The position numbers and the translations under genes were made by a program. Below are positions 54,994 to 63,889 of a DNA stretch of 64,000 bases, piece after piece (position 1 is the first letter of the stretch; every line of letters starts with the position of its first letter). The stretch comes from Xanthomonas sacchari. Lineage in GTDB: Bacteria; Pseudomonadota; Gammaproteobacteria; Xanthomonadales; Xanthomonadaceae. The notes beneath the pieces are model-generated. The model searched no databases and was not told the origin of the DNA. It worked only from the letters and a program-made list of their open reading frames with translations. The DNA is taken from positions 4,507,001 to 4,571,000 of the forward strand of contig NZ_CP100647.1 in assembly GCF_024266585.1 (NCBI RefSeq), in the 5' to 3' direction.

Positions 54994-56284
54994 GCTGCGC
55001 TCCCGTGGGCACTGCCGCCGGCAGCGGTGGCGGCGACGGCGGCATCCCCGCCGGCAACGGCAGGGTAATGGTGGCGGCCACGCCGCTGGGGAAGTTGGAG
55101 ACGATGGCGAAGCTCGCCGCGCCCGCATAGGTCAGGCGCAGCCGCTCGCGCAGGTTCTTCAGGCCGATGCCGGTGCCGCTGGACTGGCTGTTGAAGCCAA
55201 GGCCGTCGTCGGCCACGGTCAGGGTGACGTGGTCGTCGACCGCACGCGCCAGGATCCAGATGGTGCCGCCGCCGGGCTTGGGTTCCAGGCCATGCTTGAT
55301 CGCGTTCTCCACCAGCGTCTGCAGCATCATCGACGGCAACGGCAGCGTCTTCATCGTCTCCGGCACCTGCACCTGCAGCTGCAGGCGTGCGCCCATGCGG
55401 ATGCGCAGGATCTCCAGGTACGCCTGGGTCCGCTCCAGTTCGTCGCCGAGCGAACTCATCGCATCCTCGGCACTGGGCAGCGAGCGCCGCAGGTACTGGA
55501 TCAGATAGCCGAGCATCAGGTCGGCGCGCGGCGGGTCGGTGCGCGCCAGTACCTGCGCGCTGGCCAGCGTGTTGTAGAGGAAATGCGGTTCGACCTGCGC
55601 GTGCAGCAGGTTCAGCCGCGCCACGGTCAGTTCCTGCTCGGTGGCGGCCTGCGCGGCGGCGGCCTGTTCGTCGCGGCGCAGCTCGGCCACGCGCCGCGCC
55701 AGCGCCCGGCCCAGCGCCTCGGCGTTCTCGTAGTTGCTGCCTTCGTCGACCGCGAACAGGTCGATCCAGGCGCTGGCGTCCGGCTCCAGCAACAGGGTCA
55801 GGCTGCTGGTGCCGGTGCCCGGGGTCACCGTCGCCAGCACCTGGTTGCGCTTGACCGCAAAACGCGCGGCCAGGTTCCAGCGCGACGGCGGGCGGCCGTT
55901 GTACGGATCGATGCGGCGCACCTTGGCGCGTACCTGCAGGCTGTCCAGCGTACTCTCGACCTCTTCCACCCGCGGCAGTTCCCGCACCGCCGCATCCAGC
56001 AGCGCGAACGCCTCGCGGGTGTCCAGCGGGATCTCGATCTGGCGCCGCTGGCGGCTGGCCAGGGTGCCCCAGTCCAGGCGCCCGGCGATCAGCCAGACCT
56101 TGCGCAGGTGGGTGATGCCGGCGATCAGCGCCGACAGCATCAGCAGCATCGCCAGCAGGCCGAAGAACCAGCCCGGCCCGGACTCCATGCCGTAGAACAG
56201 CCCGGCCCAGACAAAGGCCGACACGACCACCGCCGCGGCCCAGGCGCACAACAGACGGACGAGGAAGAACAGGCTGGCGAGCAT
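54986..56284 (-). CDS. LytS/YehU-type sensor histidine kinase
   Basis: A 432-residue kinase. Two N-terminal transmembrane helices (about 4-30 and 38-60) are followed by an intracellular region, the His_kinase domain with phospho-acceptor His234 (VEPHFLYNTLASAQ) and a HATPase domain (TLVENAIKHGLEPK, ADDGLGFNSQSSGTGIGLKN). It pairs with the LytTR regulator. It lacks a large extracellular sensor domain. Confidence 0.9.
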   Translation of the reverse strand: MLASLFFLVRLLCAWAAAVVVSAFVWAGLFYGMESGPGWFFGLLAMLLMLSALIAGITHLRKVWLIAGRLDWGTLASRQRRQIEIPLDTREAFALLDAAVRELPRVEEVESTLDSLQVRAKVRRIDPYNGRPPSRWNLAARFAVKRNQVLATVTPGTGTSSLTLLLEPDASAWIDLFAVDEGSNYENAEALGRALARRVAELRRDEQAAAAQAATEQELTVARLNLLHAQVEPHFLYNTLASAQVLARTDPPRADLMLGYLIQYLRRSLPSAEDAMSSLGDELERTQAYLEILRIRMGARLQLQVQVPETMKTLPLPSMMLQTLVENAIKHGLEPKPGGGTIWILARAVDDHVTLTVADDGLGFNSQSSGTGIGLKNLRERLRLTYAGAASFAIVSNFPSGVAATITLPLPAGMPPSPPPLPAAVPTGAQHD

Positions 56285-56784
56285 GGCGGCCGGGGCTGGA
56301 GGAGATGCCGGCGAGCATAGCGGCCGCGGCCTGCGCTGCCAGCCGGTTGCGACGAAACCGGGAAATCGCGGAGCGGGCACCGGGATCGGCGGTGCAAACC
56401 GACGGCGGCGCGGGCGACGCGGCCGCTGCCCGCGCAACGCCGGCATGGCGTGCCGTGACGCCGCACCCGCAGCGGCAATGGCGCGCGCTTCGCGGTGGCG
56501 TCGGCGCCAGCGACCGGGTGCCGCGCCGCCCGCCACGGGCGCATCGTCCCGTGGCTCTGCGCCGCCGGCCAGGACGGCTCGCCGCCGGGCAGCGCACGCT
56601 CTAGACTCTGACCTCGATCAGCGGGAACCAGAATGCGCCGGCCCCTCTTCCCATGCAGCGCCGCGCCGACGCATGCCCCATGCGCGGCATCCTCCCCGGC
56701 GACGCCCTGCCACCACGCCGCACGCGCGCAGGAAATGCACGGCGTTGCGAGGCACGGCGCACTGCGTGCGCGAGCGGTGCGCCG
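56285..56784. other. Spacer before the exopolysaccharide genes
   Basis: About 500 bases between the divergent histidine kinase and the first glycosyltransferase gene. No frame has a protein-like composition or a ribosome site, and I see no repeat of the two families noted elsewhere. It should hold the promoters of both units, but I cannot identify them. Confidence 0.5.
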
Positions 56785-57927
56785 ATGCATGTGATCCTGG
56801 CGACCGAGTCGATCCGGTATCCGCTGACCGGCGTCGGCCGCTACACGCAGGAACTGGCCACGCAGCTGGCGGCGTTGCCGCAGATCCAGTCGCTGCGCTT
56901 CCTGCACGGCCGGCGCCTGCGCCAGGACCTGCCGGCGCCGGGACCGGCGCCGACGCTGGTGCCGTGGCTGCGCGAGCGGCTGTCGGGCGTGCAGCCGGCC
57001 GTCGACGTGTACCGACGGTTGCACAACGCGGCCAGATCGCGTGCGCTGCGCGGCCAGGCCCCGGCGCTGTTCCATGGCTGCAACTACTATCTGCCGGCAT
57101 TCGACGGTCCCTGCGTCGCCACCTTCCACGACGTCTCGATCTATCGCTGGGCCGAGTGCCATCGCGCCGACCGGGTGCGCTACATGCGCAAGGAACTGGC
57201 GCTGTCGCTGCGCCGCGCGCAGCTGATCCTGACGGTTTCGGAATTCTCGCGGCGCGAGATCGCCGCGCAGTTCGACTGGCCGCTGGCACGCATCCGCGCC
57301 ATCCCGCTGGCCGGCAATGCGGCCTTCCGCCCGCACCGCGCGCAGGAGCTGCAGGCGCCGCTGCAGGCGCTGGGCCTGCAGGCCGATGGCTATACGCTGT
57401 TCCTGGGCACGATCGAGCCGCGCAAGAACCTGCAGACGCTGCTGCAGGCCTATGCCGCGTTGCCGGCGGCGCTGCGCACGCGCTGGCCGCTGGTGGTGGC
57501 CGGCCACCCCGGCTGGCACAGCGAGGCGCTGCACCAGCGCATGGCGCAGGCGCAAGGCGACGGCTGGCTGCGCTACCTGGGCTACGTGGACGAGACGCGG
57601 CTGCCGGCGCTGGTCGCCGGGGCGCGGCTGTTCGTGTTCCCGTCGCGCTACGAGGGGTTCGGCCTGCCGGTGCTGGAAGCGATGGGCAGCGGCACGCCGG
57701 TGCTGTGTTCCAATGCCGCGGCGCTGCCCGAGGTCGCCGGCGACGCGGCCGCCCTGTTCGATCCCGGCGACATGGATGCCCTGGTCGGCCTGCTCGCGCG
57801 CGGCCTTGAGGATGCGGCGTGGCGCGCGGCGCTGAGCGCGGCCGGGCGCCGTCGCGCGGCGGAGTTCGATTGGCGCACCTGCGCCGAGCGTACCGCCGCG
57901 GCCTACCGCGACGCGATGCGCGCATGA
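56785..57927 (+). CDS. Family 4 glycosyltransferase
   Basis: A 380-residue GT-B transferase. MHVILATESIRYPLTGVGRY and FHGCNYYLPAFDGPCVATFHD are the N-terminal motifs, and the donor-binding E-x7-E is in SRYEGFGLPVLEAMGSG. The start ATG at 56785 is chosen because the residues before it are not protein-like. It is the first gene of the plus-strand exopolysaccharide unit. Confidence 0.9.
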   Translation: MHVILATESIRYPLTGVGRYTQELATQLAALPQIQSLRFLHGRRLRQDLPAPGPAPTLVPWLRERLSGVQPAVDVYRRLHNAARSRALRGQAPALFHGCNYYLPAFDGPCVATFHDVSIYRWAECHRADRVRYMRKELALSLRRAQLILTVSEFSRREIAAQFDWPLARIRAIPLAGNAAFRPHRAQELQAPLQALGLQADGYTLFLGTIEPRKNLQTLLQAYAALPAALRTRWPLVVAGHPGWHSEALHQRMAQAQGDGWLRYLGYVDETRLPALVAGARLFVFPSRYEGFGLPVLEAMGSGTPVLCSNAAALPEVAGDAAALFDPGDMDALVGLLARGLEDAAWRAALSAAGRRRAAEFDWRTCAERTAAAYRDAMRA

Positions 57928-57946
57928 ACCCCGGATTGTCCGCCTG

Positions 57947-59083
57947 ATGCGCGTGCTGCATGTCTACAAGACCGCCCTGCCCGACTCCATCGGCGGGATC
58001 GAGCAGGTGGTGCATACGCTGGCGCAGCATGCCCAGGCACGCGGGGTGCACAGCGAAGTGCTGGCGCTGTGCGGCGATGCCGCGCAGGCCGGCACCCGGA
58101 TCCATGCCGGCTATACGCTGCATCGGCTGCAGCGCATCGCCGAGGTTGCCTCGATGCCGGTCTCGCTCGGCCTGGTGCGGCGCTACGCGCAACTGGCGCG
58201 CCGCGCCGACCTGATCCATTACCACTTCCCGTGGCCGTTCATGGACGCCCTGCACTTCGCCGCCTCGGCGGGGATGCCCTCGGTGCTGACCTACCACTCG
58301 GACATCGTGCGGCAACGCCAGTTGCTGCGCCTGTACCGGCCGCTGCAGCGGCGCTTCCTGCGCAGCGTCGACCGCATCGTCGCCACCTCGCCGAACTACC
58401 TGGCCACAAGCCCGGTCCTGGCGGAACACCGCGCCAAGGTCAGCGTCATCCCGATCGGCCTGGATGCGGCCCCGCAGCACGCGGCGTCGCCGCAGCGGGT
58501 CGCGGCCTGGCGCGCGCGGCTGGGCCCGCGCTTCCTGCTGTTCGTCGGCGTGCTGCGCTACTACAAGGGAGTGCGCTTCCTGCTGCAGGCCGCGCAAGGG
58601 CTGCAGATCCCGATCGCGATCGCCGGCGACGGCCCGGAGGCGGCCGCCTTGCGCGCGCAGGCGCAGGCGCTGGGCCTGTCCCACGTGCACTTCCTCGGCC
58701 GCGTGGACGAGACCGACAAGCACGCCCTGCTCGCTGCCTGCGAAGCGCTGGTGCTCCCGTCCCATCTGCGCGCCGAGGCGTTCGGCATTTCCCTGCTGGA
58801 GGCGGCGATGCATGCCAAGCCGATGATCTCCTGCGAGCTCGGCACCGGGACCAGCTTCGTCAACGTCGACGGCGAGACCGGCCTGGTGGTGCCGCCGGCC
58901 GATCCGGCGGCCCTGCGCGACGCGATGCGCTATCTGTGGGACCATCCCCCCATCGCCGCGGCCTTCGGGGGGCACGCGGAAGCGCGCTACCGACGGTTGT
59001 TCGCCGCCGATGGCATGGTCGACGCCTATCTTGCGCTGTATCGCAGGATCTGCGGCACGCGAGGGACGGCAGACGGGGAATAG
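57947..59083 (+). CDS. Family 4 glycosyltransferase
   Basis: A 378-residue GT-B transferase. MRVLHVYKTALPDSIGGIEQ carries the glycine-rich acceptor loop, VSVIPIGLDAA the interdomain hinge and AEAFGISLLEAAMHAKP the E-x7-E donor site. It starts 19 bp after the previous gene. It probably builds the same repeat unit as its neighbours. Confidence 0.9.
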   Translation: MRVLHVYKTALPDSIGGIEQVVHTLAQHAQARGVHSEVLALCGDAAQAGTRIHAGYTLHRLQRIAEVASMPVSLGLVRRYAQLARRADLIHYHFPWPFMDALHFAASAGMPSVLTYHSDIVRQRQLLRLYRPLQRRFLRSVDRIVATSPNYLATSPVLAEHRAKVSVIPIGLDAAPQHAASPQRVAAWRARLGPRFLLFVGVLRYYKGVRFLLQAAQGLQIPIAIAGDGPEAAALRAQAQALGLSHVHFLGRVDETDKHALLAACEALVLPSHLRAEAFGISLLEAAMHAKPMISCELGTGTSFVNVDGETGLVVPPADPAALRDAMRYLWDHPPIAAAFGGHAEARYRRLFAADGMVDAYLALYRRICGTRGTADGE

Positions 59084-59153
59084 GGATGAGGGGCAGCTTG
59101 GGGACGCACGGGAGCAACGCACGGCGAGCGCGCCGCGCGCGGAGCGAACGCGC

Positions 59154-60560
59154 ATGAGACTGCTGGGCGGACCGCTGCCACGGGCAGCGGCATCGGGCCG
59201 GGTCGGCGATGCGATGGCACTGGCGGCGACGCTGCTGAAGGTGGCCGATGCCGCAGTGGTGGCGGGCAGCGGCCTGCTCGCCTATGCCGTGCGCGCGGGC
59301 CAGGCGAGCCTGCCCGACGCGCCGCGCTATCCGTACGCGCTGCTGGCCGGTGCCGCGCTGGCACTGCTGGTGTTCTCGCAACTGGCGCTGTACCGCAGCT
59401 GGCGCCTGGCGCTGCCGACGATGATGCTGGGCCGGCTGCTGCTGGGCTGGGGCGTGGTGCTGGGCGTGCTCGCCTCGCTGAGTTTCCTCAGCAAGACCGG
59501 CCCCAGCTTCTCGCGCCTGTGGTTCCTGTACTGGGCGGTGATCGGTGCGTTCGGCCTGGTGGGCGTGCGCGTGGCCGCGGACCGGTTGCTGCGCTGGCTG
59601 CACCGGCATGGCGTGGGCACGCGCCGGATCGCGGTGCTGGGACCGCCGGAGCGGGTCGAGCAGGTCGGCGCGCGGATCTGCCAGGGCCCGTGGTCGGGGC
59701 TGCAGTGGGTGCCGGCGCCGGCGGCGATCCGCGGCGGCGACCTCGCCGCCCTGCCGCAGTGGCTGGACCTGCACGGCATCGCCGAAGTCTGGTTGACCTG
59801 GCCGATGCGCGAGGAGGCGCTGATCCGCGAGAGCATGCGCCGCCTCGACGCCAGCAGCGTCGACGTGCGCTGGGTCCCGGACATTTTCGCCTTCGGCATG
59901 ATCCACCACGGCATCGCCGAGGTGGCGGGGATGCCGCTGCTGGAACTGTCGGTGCGGCCGCTGTCGCGCACCGCGCACTGGCTCAAGGATGTCACCGACA
60001 AGTTGCTGGCCGCGCTGATCCTGCTGCTGAGCAGCCCCTTGCTGCTGGCGCTGGCGCTGGGCGTCAGGCTGTCCGGGCCGGGGCCGGTATTGTTCCGGCA
60101 GATCCGCCACGGCTGGGATGGGCAGCCATTCGAACTGTGGAAATTCCGCAGCATGCGCCTGCACGACAGTGGCGATGCCGCGCCGCAGACGCCGCGCGGC
60201 GACCCGCGGGTGACCCGCTTCGGCGCCTTCATGCGCCGCACCAGCCTGGACGAGCTGCCGCAGTTCTTCAACGTGCTGCAGGGGCGCATGTCCATTGTCG
60301 GGCCGCGTCCGCACGCGCTGGCGCACAACGCGCAATACCAGGATCTGGTGCCGAACTACCTGCAACGCCACCGGGTCAAGCCCGGCATCACCGGCTGGGC
60401 GCAGGTGAACGGACTGCGCGGCGAGACCGACACGGTGGAGAAGATGCGCAAGCGCATCGACTACGACCTGTACTACATCCAGCACTGGTCGCTGTGGCTG
60501 GACCTGAGCATCATCGCGCAGACCGCCGCGATCGTGCTGTTCGACCGCGACGCGTATTGA
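59154..60560 (+). CDS. Undecaprenyl-phosphate sugar phosphotransferase (GumD/WcaJ-like)
   Basis: A 468-residue polyprenol-phosphate hexose-1-phosphate transferase that starts repeat-unit assembly. N-terminal helices (about 20-145) and a cytoplasmic loop lead to the catalytic C-terminus. It contains LFRQIRHGWDGQPFELWKFR, TSLDELPQFFNVLQGRMS and VGPRPHA and ends with VKPGITGWAQVNGLRGETDT. GumD of the xanthan pathway has this architecture and length. It is the third gene of the unit. Confidence 0.9.
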   Translation: MRLLGGPLPRAAASGRVGDAMALAATLLKVADAAVVAGSGLLAYAVRAGQASLPDAPRYPYALLAGAALALLVFSQLALYRSWRLALPTMMLGRLLLGWGVVLGVLASLSFLSKTGPSFSRLWFLYWAVIGAFGLVGVRVAADRLLRWLHRHGVGTRRIAVLGPPERVEQVGARICQGPWSGLQWVPAPAAIRGGDLAALPQWLDLHGIAEVWLTWPMREEALIRESMRRLDASSVDVRWVPDIFAFGMIHHGIAEVAGMPLLELSVRPLSRTAHWLKDVTDKLLAALILLLSSPLLLALALGVRLSGPGPVLFRQIRHGWDGQPFELWKFRSMRLHDSGDAAPQTPRGDPRVTRFGAFMRRTSLDELPQFFNVLQGRMSIVGPRPHALAHNAQYQDLVPNYLQRHRVKPGITGWAQVNGLRGETDTVEKMRKRIDYDLYYIQHWSLWLDLSIIAQTAAIVLFDRDAY

Positions 60561-60587
60561 CCGCAGGGCTTGGGGAGTCCGAATCCG

Positions 60588-61703
60588 ATGCACATCAGCT
60601 ACGTTCTCGGCACCCGCCCGGAAATCATCAAACTGGCCTCGCTGATCGCCGCCAGCATGCGCGACGGCCTGCGCTTCTCGATCGTGCATACCAATCAGCA
60701 CTATGCCGAGACGATGGACCGCATCTTCTTCGACGAACTGGAGTTGCCGCGCGCGCACTACAACCTCGGAGTCGGCTCGGCGCCGCACGCCACCCAGATC
60801 GGCCGCATGCTGTGCGGCATCGAGCCGGTGCTGGAACGCACCCAGCCGGACGTGGTGGTGGTGCAGGGCGATACCAACAGCGCACTGGCCGGCGCCATGG
60901 CCGCCAACAAGCGCGGCATCGCGGTCGCCCACGTGGAGGCGGGCCTGCGCAGCCGCGACCGCAGCATGCCGGAGGAAGTGAACCGGGTGCTGATCGACCA
61001 CATGTCCGATCACCTGTTCTGCCCGACCGCACTGCAGGCGCAGATCCTGCGCGAGGAAGGCCTGGCGCCGGCCAGCATCCGCATCACCGGCAACACCGTG
61101 GCGGATGCGACGCTGGCGCATGCGCGCACCGCGCTGCGGCGTTCGGACATCCTGCAGCGGCTGGGACTGCACCAGGGCGGCTATCACCTGCTGACCTGCC
61201 ACCGCCGCTCCAACACCGACGACCCGCAGCATTTCGCCGCGCTGATGCAGGCGGTGGCCGCGATCTCCGAGGACGCCGGCGTGCCGTTGATCTTCCCGAT
61301 GCATCCGCGCCTGGCGAGCATGGGCAATGCCGCATCCGCGCGGCATCGCTGCCTGCGCGCGATCGGGCCGGTCGGCTACCTGGACATGCTGGCGCTGCAG
61401 CAAGGCGCGTCGCTGATCATGACCGACAGCGGCGGCATCCAGGAGGAAGCGTGCATCCTGCAGCGCAAGTGCCTGGTGCTGCGCACCAATACCGAGCGGC
61501 CGGAAACCCTGCAGGTCGGCGGCGCGGAGTTGCCGCTGAGCCTGGACATGCGCGGCTTGCGCACGGCGGCCGACACGCTGCTGGCGCGCGCGGTGGCCTG
61601 GCACAATCCGTTCGGCGACGGCCATGCCTACCGCGACATCCTGGGAGCGCTGCTGGGCACTGCGGTCGAGCAGCACGCGCCGCAGCGCCTGCGCCAGGCC
61701 TGA
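60588..61703 (+). CDS. wecB: UDP-N-acetylglucosamine 2-epimerase (non-hydrolysing)
   Basis: A 371-residue enzyme that makes UDP-ManNAc from UDP-GlcNAc. It includes YVLGTRPEIIKLASLIAASM, QGDTNSALAGAMAANKRG, VEAGLRSRDRSMPEEVNRVL and DSGGIQEEACIL. The ATG at 60588 has GGGGAG upstream. It supplies ManNAc to the polysaccharide, probably used by the WecG/TagA-type transferase on the opposite strand. Confidence 0.9.
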   Translation: MHISYVLGTRPEIIKLASLIAASMRDGLRFSIVHTNQHYAETMDRIFFDELELPRAHYNLGVGSAPHATQIGRMLCGIEPVLERTQPDVVVVQGDTNSALAGAMAANKRGIAVAHVEAGLRSRDRSMPEEVNRVLIDHMSDHLFCPTALQAQILREEGLAPASIRITGNTVADATLAHARTALRRSDILQRLGLHQGGYHLLTCHRRSNTDDPQHFAALMQAVAAISEDAGVPLIFPMHPRLASMGNAASARHRCLRAIGPVGYLDMLALQQGASLIMTDSGGIQEEACILQRKCLVLRTNTERPETLQVGGAELPLSLDMRGLRTAADTLLARAVAWHNPFGDGHAYRDILGALLGTAVEQHAPQRLRQA

Positions 61704-61802
61704 TCGGCACATCCAAAGGACTGCGCGCACAGGCCACTACACCGATTCACGCTCGCTCAGCACTCGCGGACAACACGCTCGTCGGCGAGCGCCTGTGCGG
61801 GC

Positions 61803-63110
61803 TTACCCAATCGCGGAGCGCGGTGCGTCGCGGAGCGATGCGGGCAGCGTGGCGTCGCGCGCGGGCAAGCCGGCATACAGCGCGGCCATCGCCAGTGCCG
61901 CGTGCAGCGAGAACGCGTAGAACGGCAGGTAGAAGTCGAACACGCCCAGGCCCAACAGCAACAGCAGCCACATCGACGCCCAGCCACGCACGCTGGTACT
62001 GCGCAGCAACGGCGCCCACAGCGCATACAGCAGGCCCAGGCACGCCAGCAGCCCGCACAGCCCGGTTTCCGACAGCACCGCCAGCAGCGCATTGTGCGCA
62101 TGCAGTTCGCCGCGATCGAAGCGGCCGCCGGTGTAGTCCGGCACCAGGAACTGGAACACGCCCGGCCCCAGCCCGAACCAGGGGTGGCTGCGCCAGGCCT
62201 CGAGCGCGCCGGCCCACAGGTAGGTGCGCCCCAGCGACACCGCGGTGAGCGTGCTTTCGTGCACCGCGCTGGTCATGTCCGCGTAGCGCTGCCACAGCAC
62301 GAATCCGACCAGCGCCAGCAGCACCAGCAGCGCGCCGGCAGCCGCGCGGCGGCGCGGCCGCGTGGCGCCGCGCCATGGCCACGCCCACCACAGCAGCAGT
62401 GCGCCGACCGGCAACAGCGGGTTGCGGACCTGGGTCAGCGCCAGCGCCAGCACCGCGCCCAGCAGGGCCAAGCCCAGCGCAAAGCGCCCCAACGCGCCGT
62501 TGCGCCAGCCCTGCAGCACCAGCGCGGCCACCAGTACCGCGCTCGCCGCCAGCAGCGCCGGATGTTCGTACATGCCGGAGATCCGCGGCAGGTACTTGAA
62601 GCTGTCCTCGGCATGGAAGACCAGCGACCCGCGCAGCGCCGGCGGCCAGTGCAGGCGCACCGCAACTCCCAGCGCCAGGTTCCACCACAGCGCGATCAGC
62701 GCCGCCAGCGTCGCCGCGCGCGGCCAGCGCGGGCAGGCGAACGCGAGATTGAGCATCGCCCACAGCGCCAGCAAGGCGGTGGCGTAGCGCACGGCGAACC
62801 TGAAGGCCAGCGCGGGGTGTGCGGACGCCAGCACCGACACGCCCAGCGCCGCCAGGCATGCCAGGATCGCCAGCAATGGCCGACGCAGGATCGGCGGCAG
62901 CCCGTGCCGCCACAGCGCCCACAGCGACACGCCCAGCGCGAACGCGCGGATCGCCATCGAGCCCAGCGACAGGCCCCCGCCGAAGTAGCGGCCGGTCAGC
63001 ACCACCTGCTGCAGGCAGAACAGCAGGTACACGCATAGGCACGCCGCGACCGCCAGCGGCTGCGGCGCGCGCGCGCCGGCGGCGGACGCGCCCGTCGCCG
63101 GTGGGCTCAT
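61803..63110 (-). CDS. O-antigen ligase/polymerase-like membrane protein
   Basis: A 435-residue protein with about ten to twelve transmembrane helices of the Wzy_C/WaaL superfamily. The large periplasmic loop before the last helices contains RTYLWAGALEAWRSHPWFGL and the ligase-type motif HAHNALLAVLSETGL (His and Asn conserved). It could polymerise or ligate the exopolysaccharide. Its start overlaps the WecG-like gene by 4 bp. Confidence 0.85.
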   Translation of the reverse strand: MSPPATGASAAGARAPQPLAVAACLCVYLLFCLQQVVLTGRYFGGGLSLGSMAIRAFALGVSLWALWRHGLPPILRRPLLAILACLAALGVSVLASAHPALAFRFAVRYATALLALWAMLNLAFACPRWPRAATLAALIALWWNLALGVAVRLHWPPALRGSLVFHAEDSFKYLPRISGMYEHPALLAASAVLVAALVLQGWRNGALGRFALGLALLGAVLALALTQVRNPLLPVGALLLWWAWPWRGATRPRRRAAAGALLVLLALVGFVLWQRYADMTSAVHESTLTAVSLGRTYLWAGALEAWRSHPWFGLGPGVFQFLVPDYTGGRFDRGELHAHNALLAVLSETGLCGLLACLGLLYALWAPLLRSTSVRGWASMWLLLLLGLGVFDFYLPFYAFSLHAALAMAALYAGLPARDATLPASLRDAPRSAIG

Positions 63111-63889
63111 GCCGGTTCGCGGATCGCCGCGCGCGCGCGATAGCGGCGGCTCAGCCGCGCACGCAGCAGCAGGAGCAGATACAGGAAGTTGGTGCGGACG
63201 TAGCGCCAGCCCAGGCGCCGCGGCTCCAGCGCCAGCCGGAACAGCCATTCCATGCCGAAGCGCTGCATCAGCAGCGGCGCGCGCGGCAGCATGCCGGAGA
63301 GCACATCGAACGATCCGCCGACACCCATCGCCACCGCCACGCCCAGCTCGGACCAGTGCCGCTGCAGGAACAGTTCCTTCTTCGGCGAGCTGATGCCGAC
63401 GAACAGGTAGCGCGCGCCGGAGGCGCGAATCGCCGCCACCACCTGCGGTACCTCGGCCTCGCCGAAATAGCCGTCGCGGGCGCCGACGATGCGCAGCCCC
63501 GGCGCGGCCGCACGCAGGCGCTCGGCCGCGCCCGCCACCACCGCCGGCCGCGCGCCCAGCAGATACACCCCATCCCCGGACTGCGCGGCCTGCGCGCACA
63601 GGTCCTGCATCAGGTCGATGCCGGCGCGCCGCGGCGGCGGCGCCACGCCCATCCAGCGCAGGCCGATGCTGATGCCGCTGCCGTCGATATGCACCAGCTC
63701 GGCCTCGTCCAGCGCCGCGCGCAGCGACGCCTGCGCGCGCGCATCGATCAGCTTGGCCACGTTCAGGCCCTCGATCCGCAGCGGCGTGCCGCCGGCGGCC
63801 GCGGCCTGCGCCCGTTGCAGCAGGTCGGCAGGCGCGAGCAGATCCAGCGGGCAATCGAAGAAGCGCAGACGCGGGGGCGTGGGATTCAA
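63107..63889 (-). CDS. WecG/TagA/GumM-type glycosyltransferase (GT26)
   Basis: A 260-residue GT26 transferase. GLNVAKLIDARAQ, HIDGSGISIGLRWMG and VGISSPKKELFLQRH are the family blocks. WecG-type enzymes add ManNAcA or ManNAc, which fits the nearby wecB. It starts at TTG (63889), which overlaps the upstream stop TGA and has AGGAG eight bases upstream; the next in-frame ATG would delete the first third. Confidence 0.88.
   Translation of the reverse strand: MNPTPPRLRFFDCPLDLLAPADLLQRAQAAAAGGTPLRIEGLNVAKLIDARAQASLRAALDEAELVHIDGSGISIGLRWMGVAPPPRRAGIDLMQDLCAQAAQSGDGVYLLGARPAVVAGAAERLRAAAPGLRIVGARDGYFGEAEVPQVVAAIRASGARYLFVGISSPKKELFLQRHWSELGVAVAMGVGGSFDVLSGMLPRAPLLMQRFGMEWLFRLALEPRRLGWRYVRTNFLYLLLLLRARLSRRYRARAAIREPA

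Noticed and set aside
61724-61792. A terminator hairpin between wecB and the ligase-like gene
   Set aside because: The short CGCACAGGC/GCCTGTGCG inverted repeat has a spacer of more than 50 bases, so a hairpin is not convincing.
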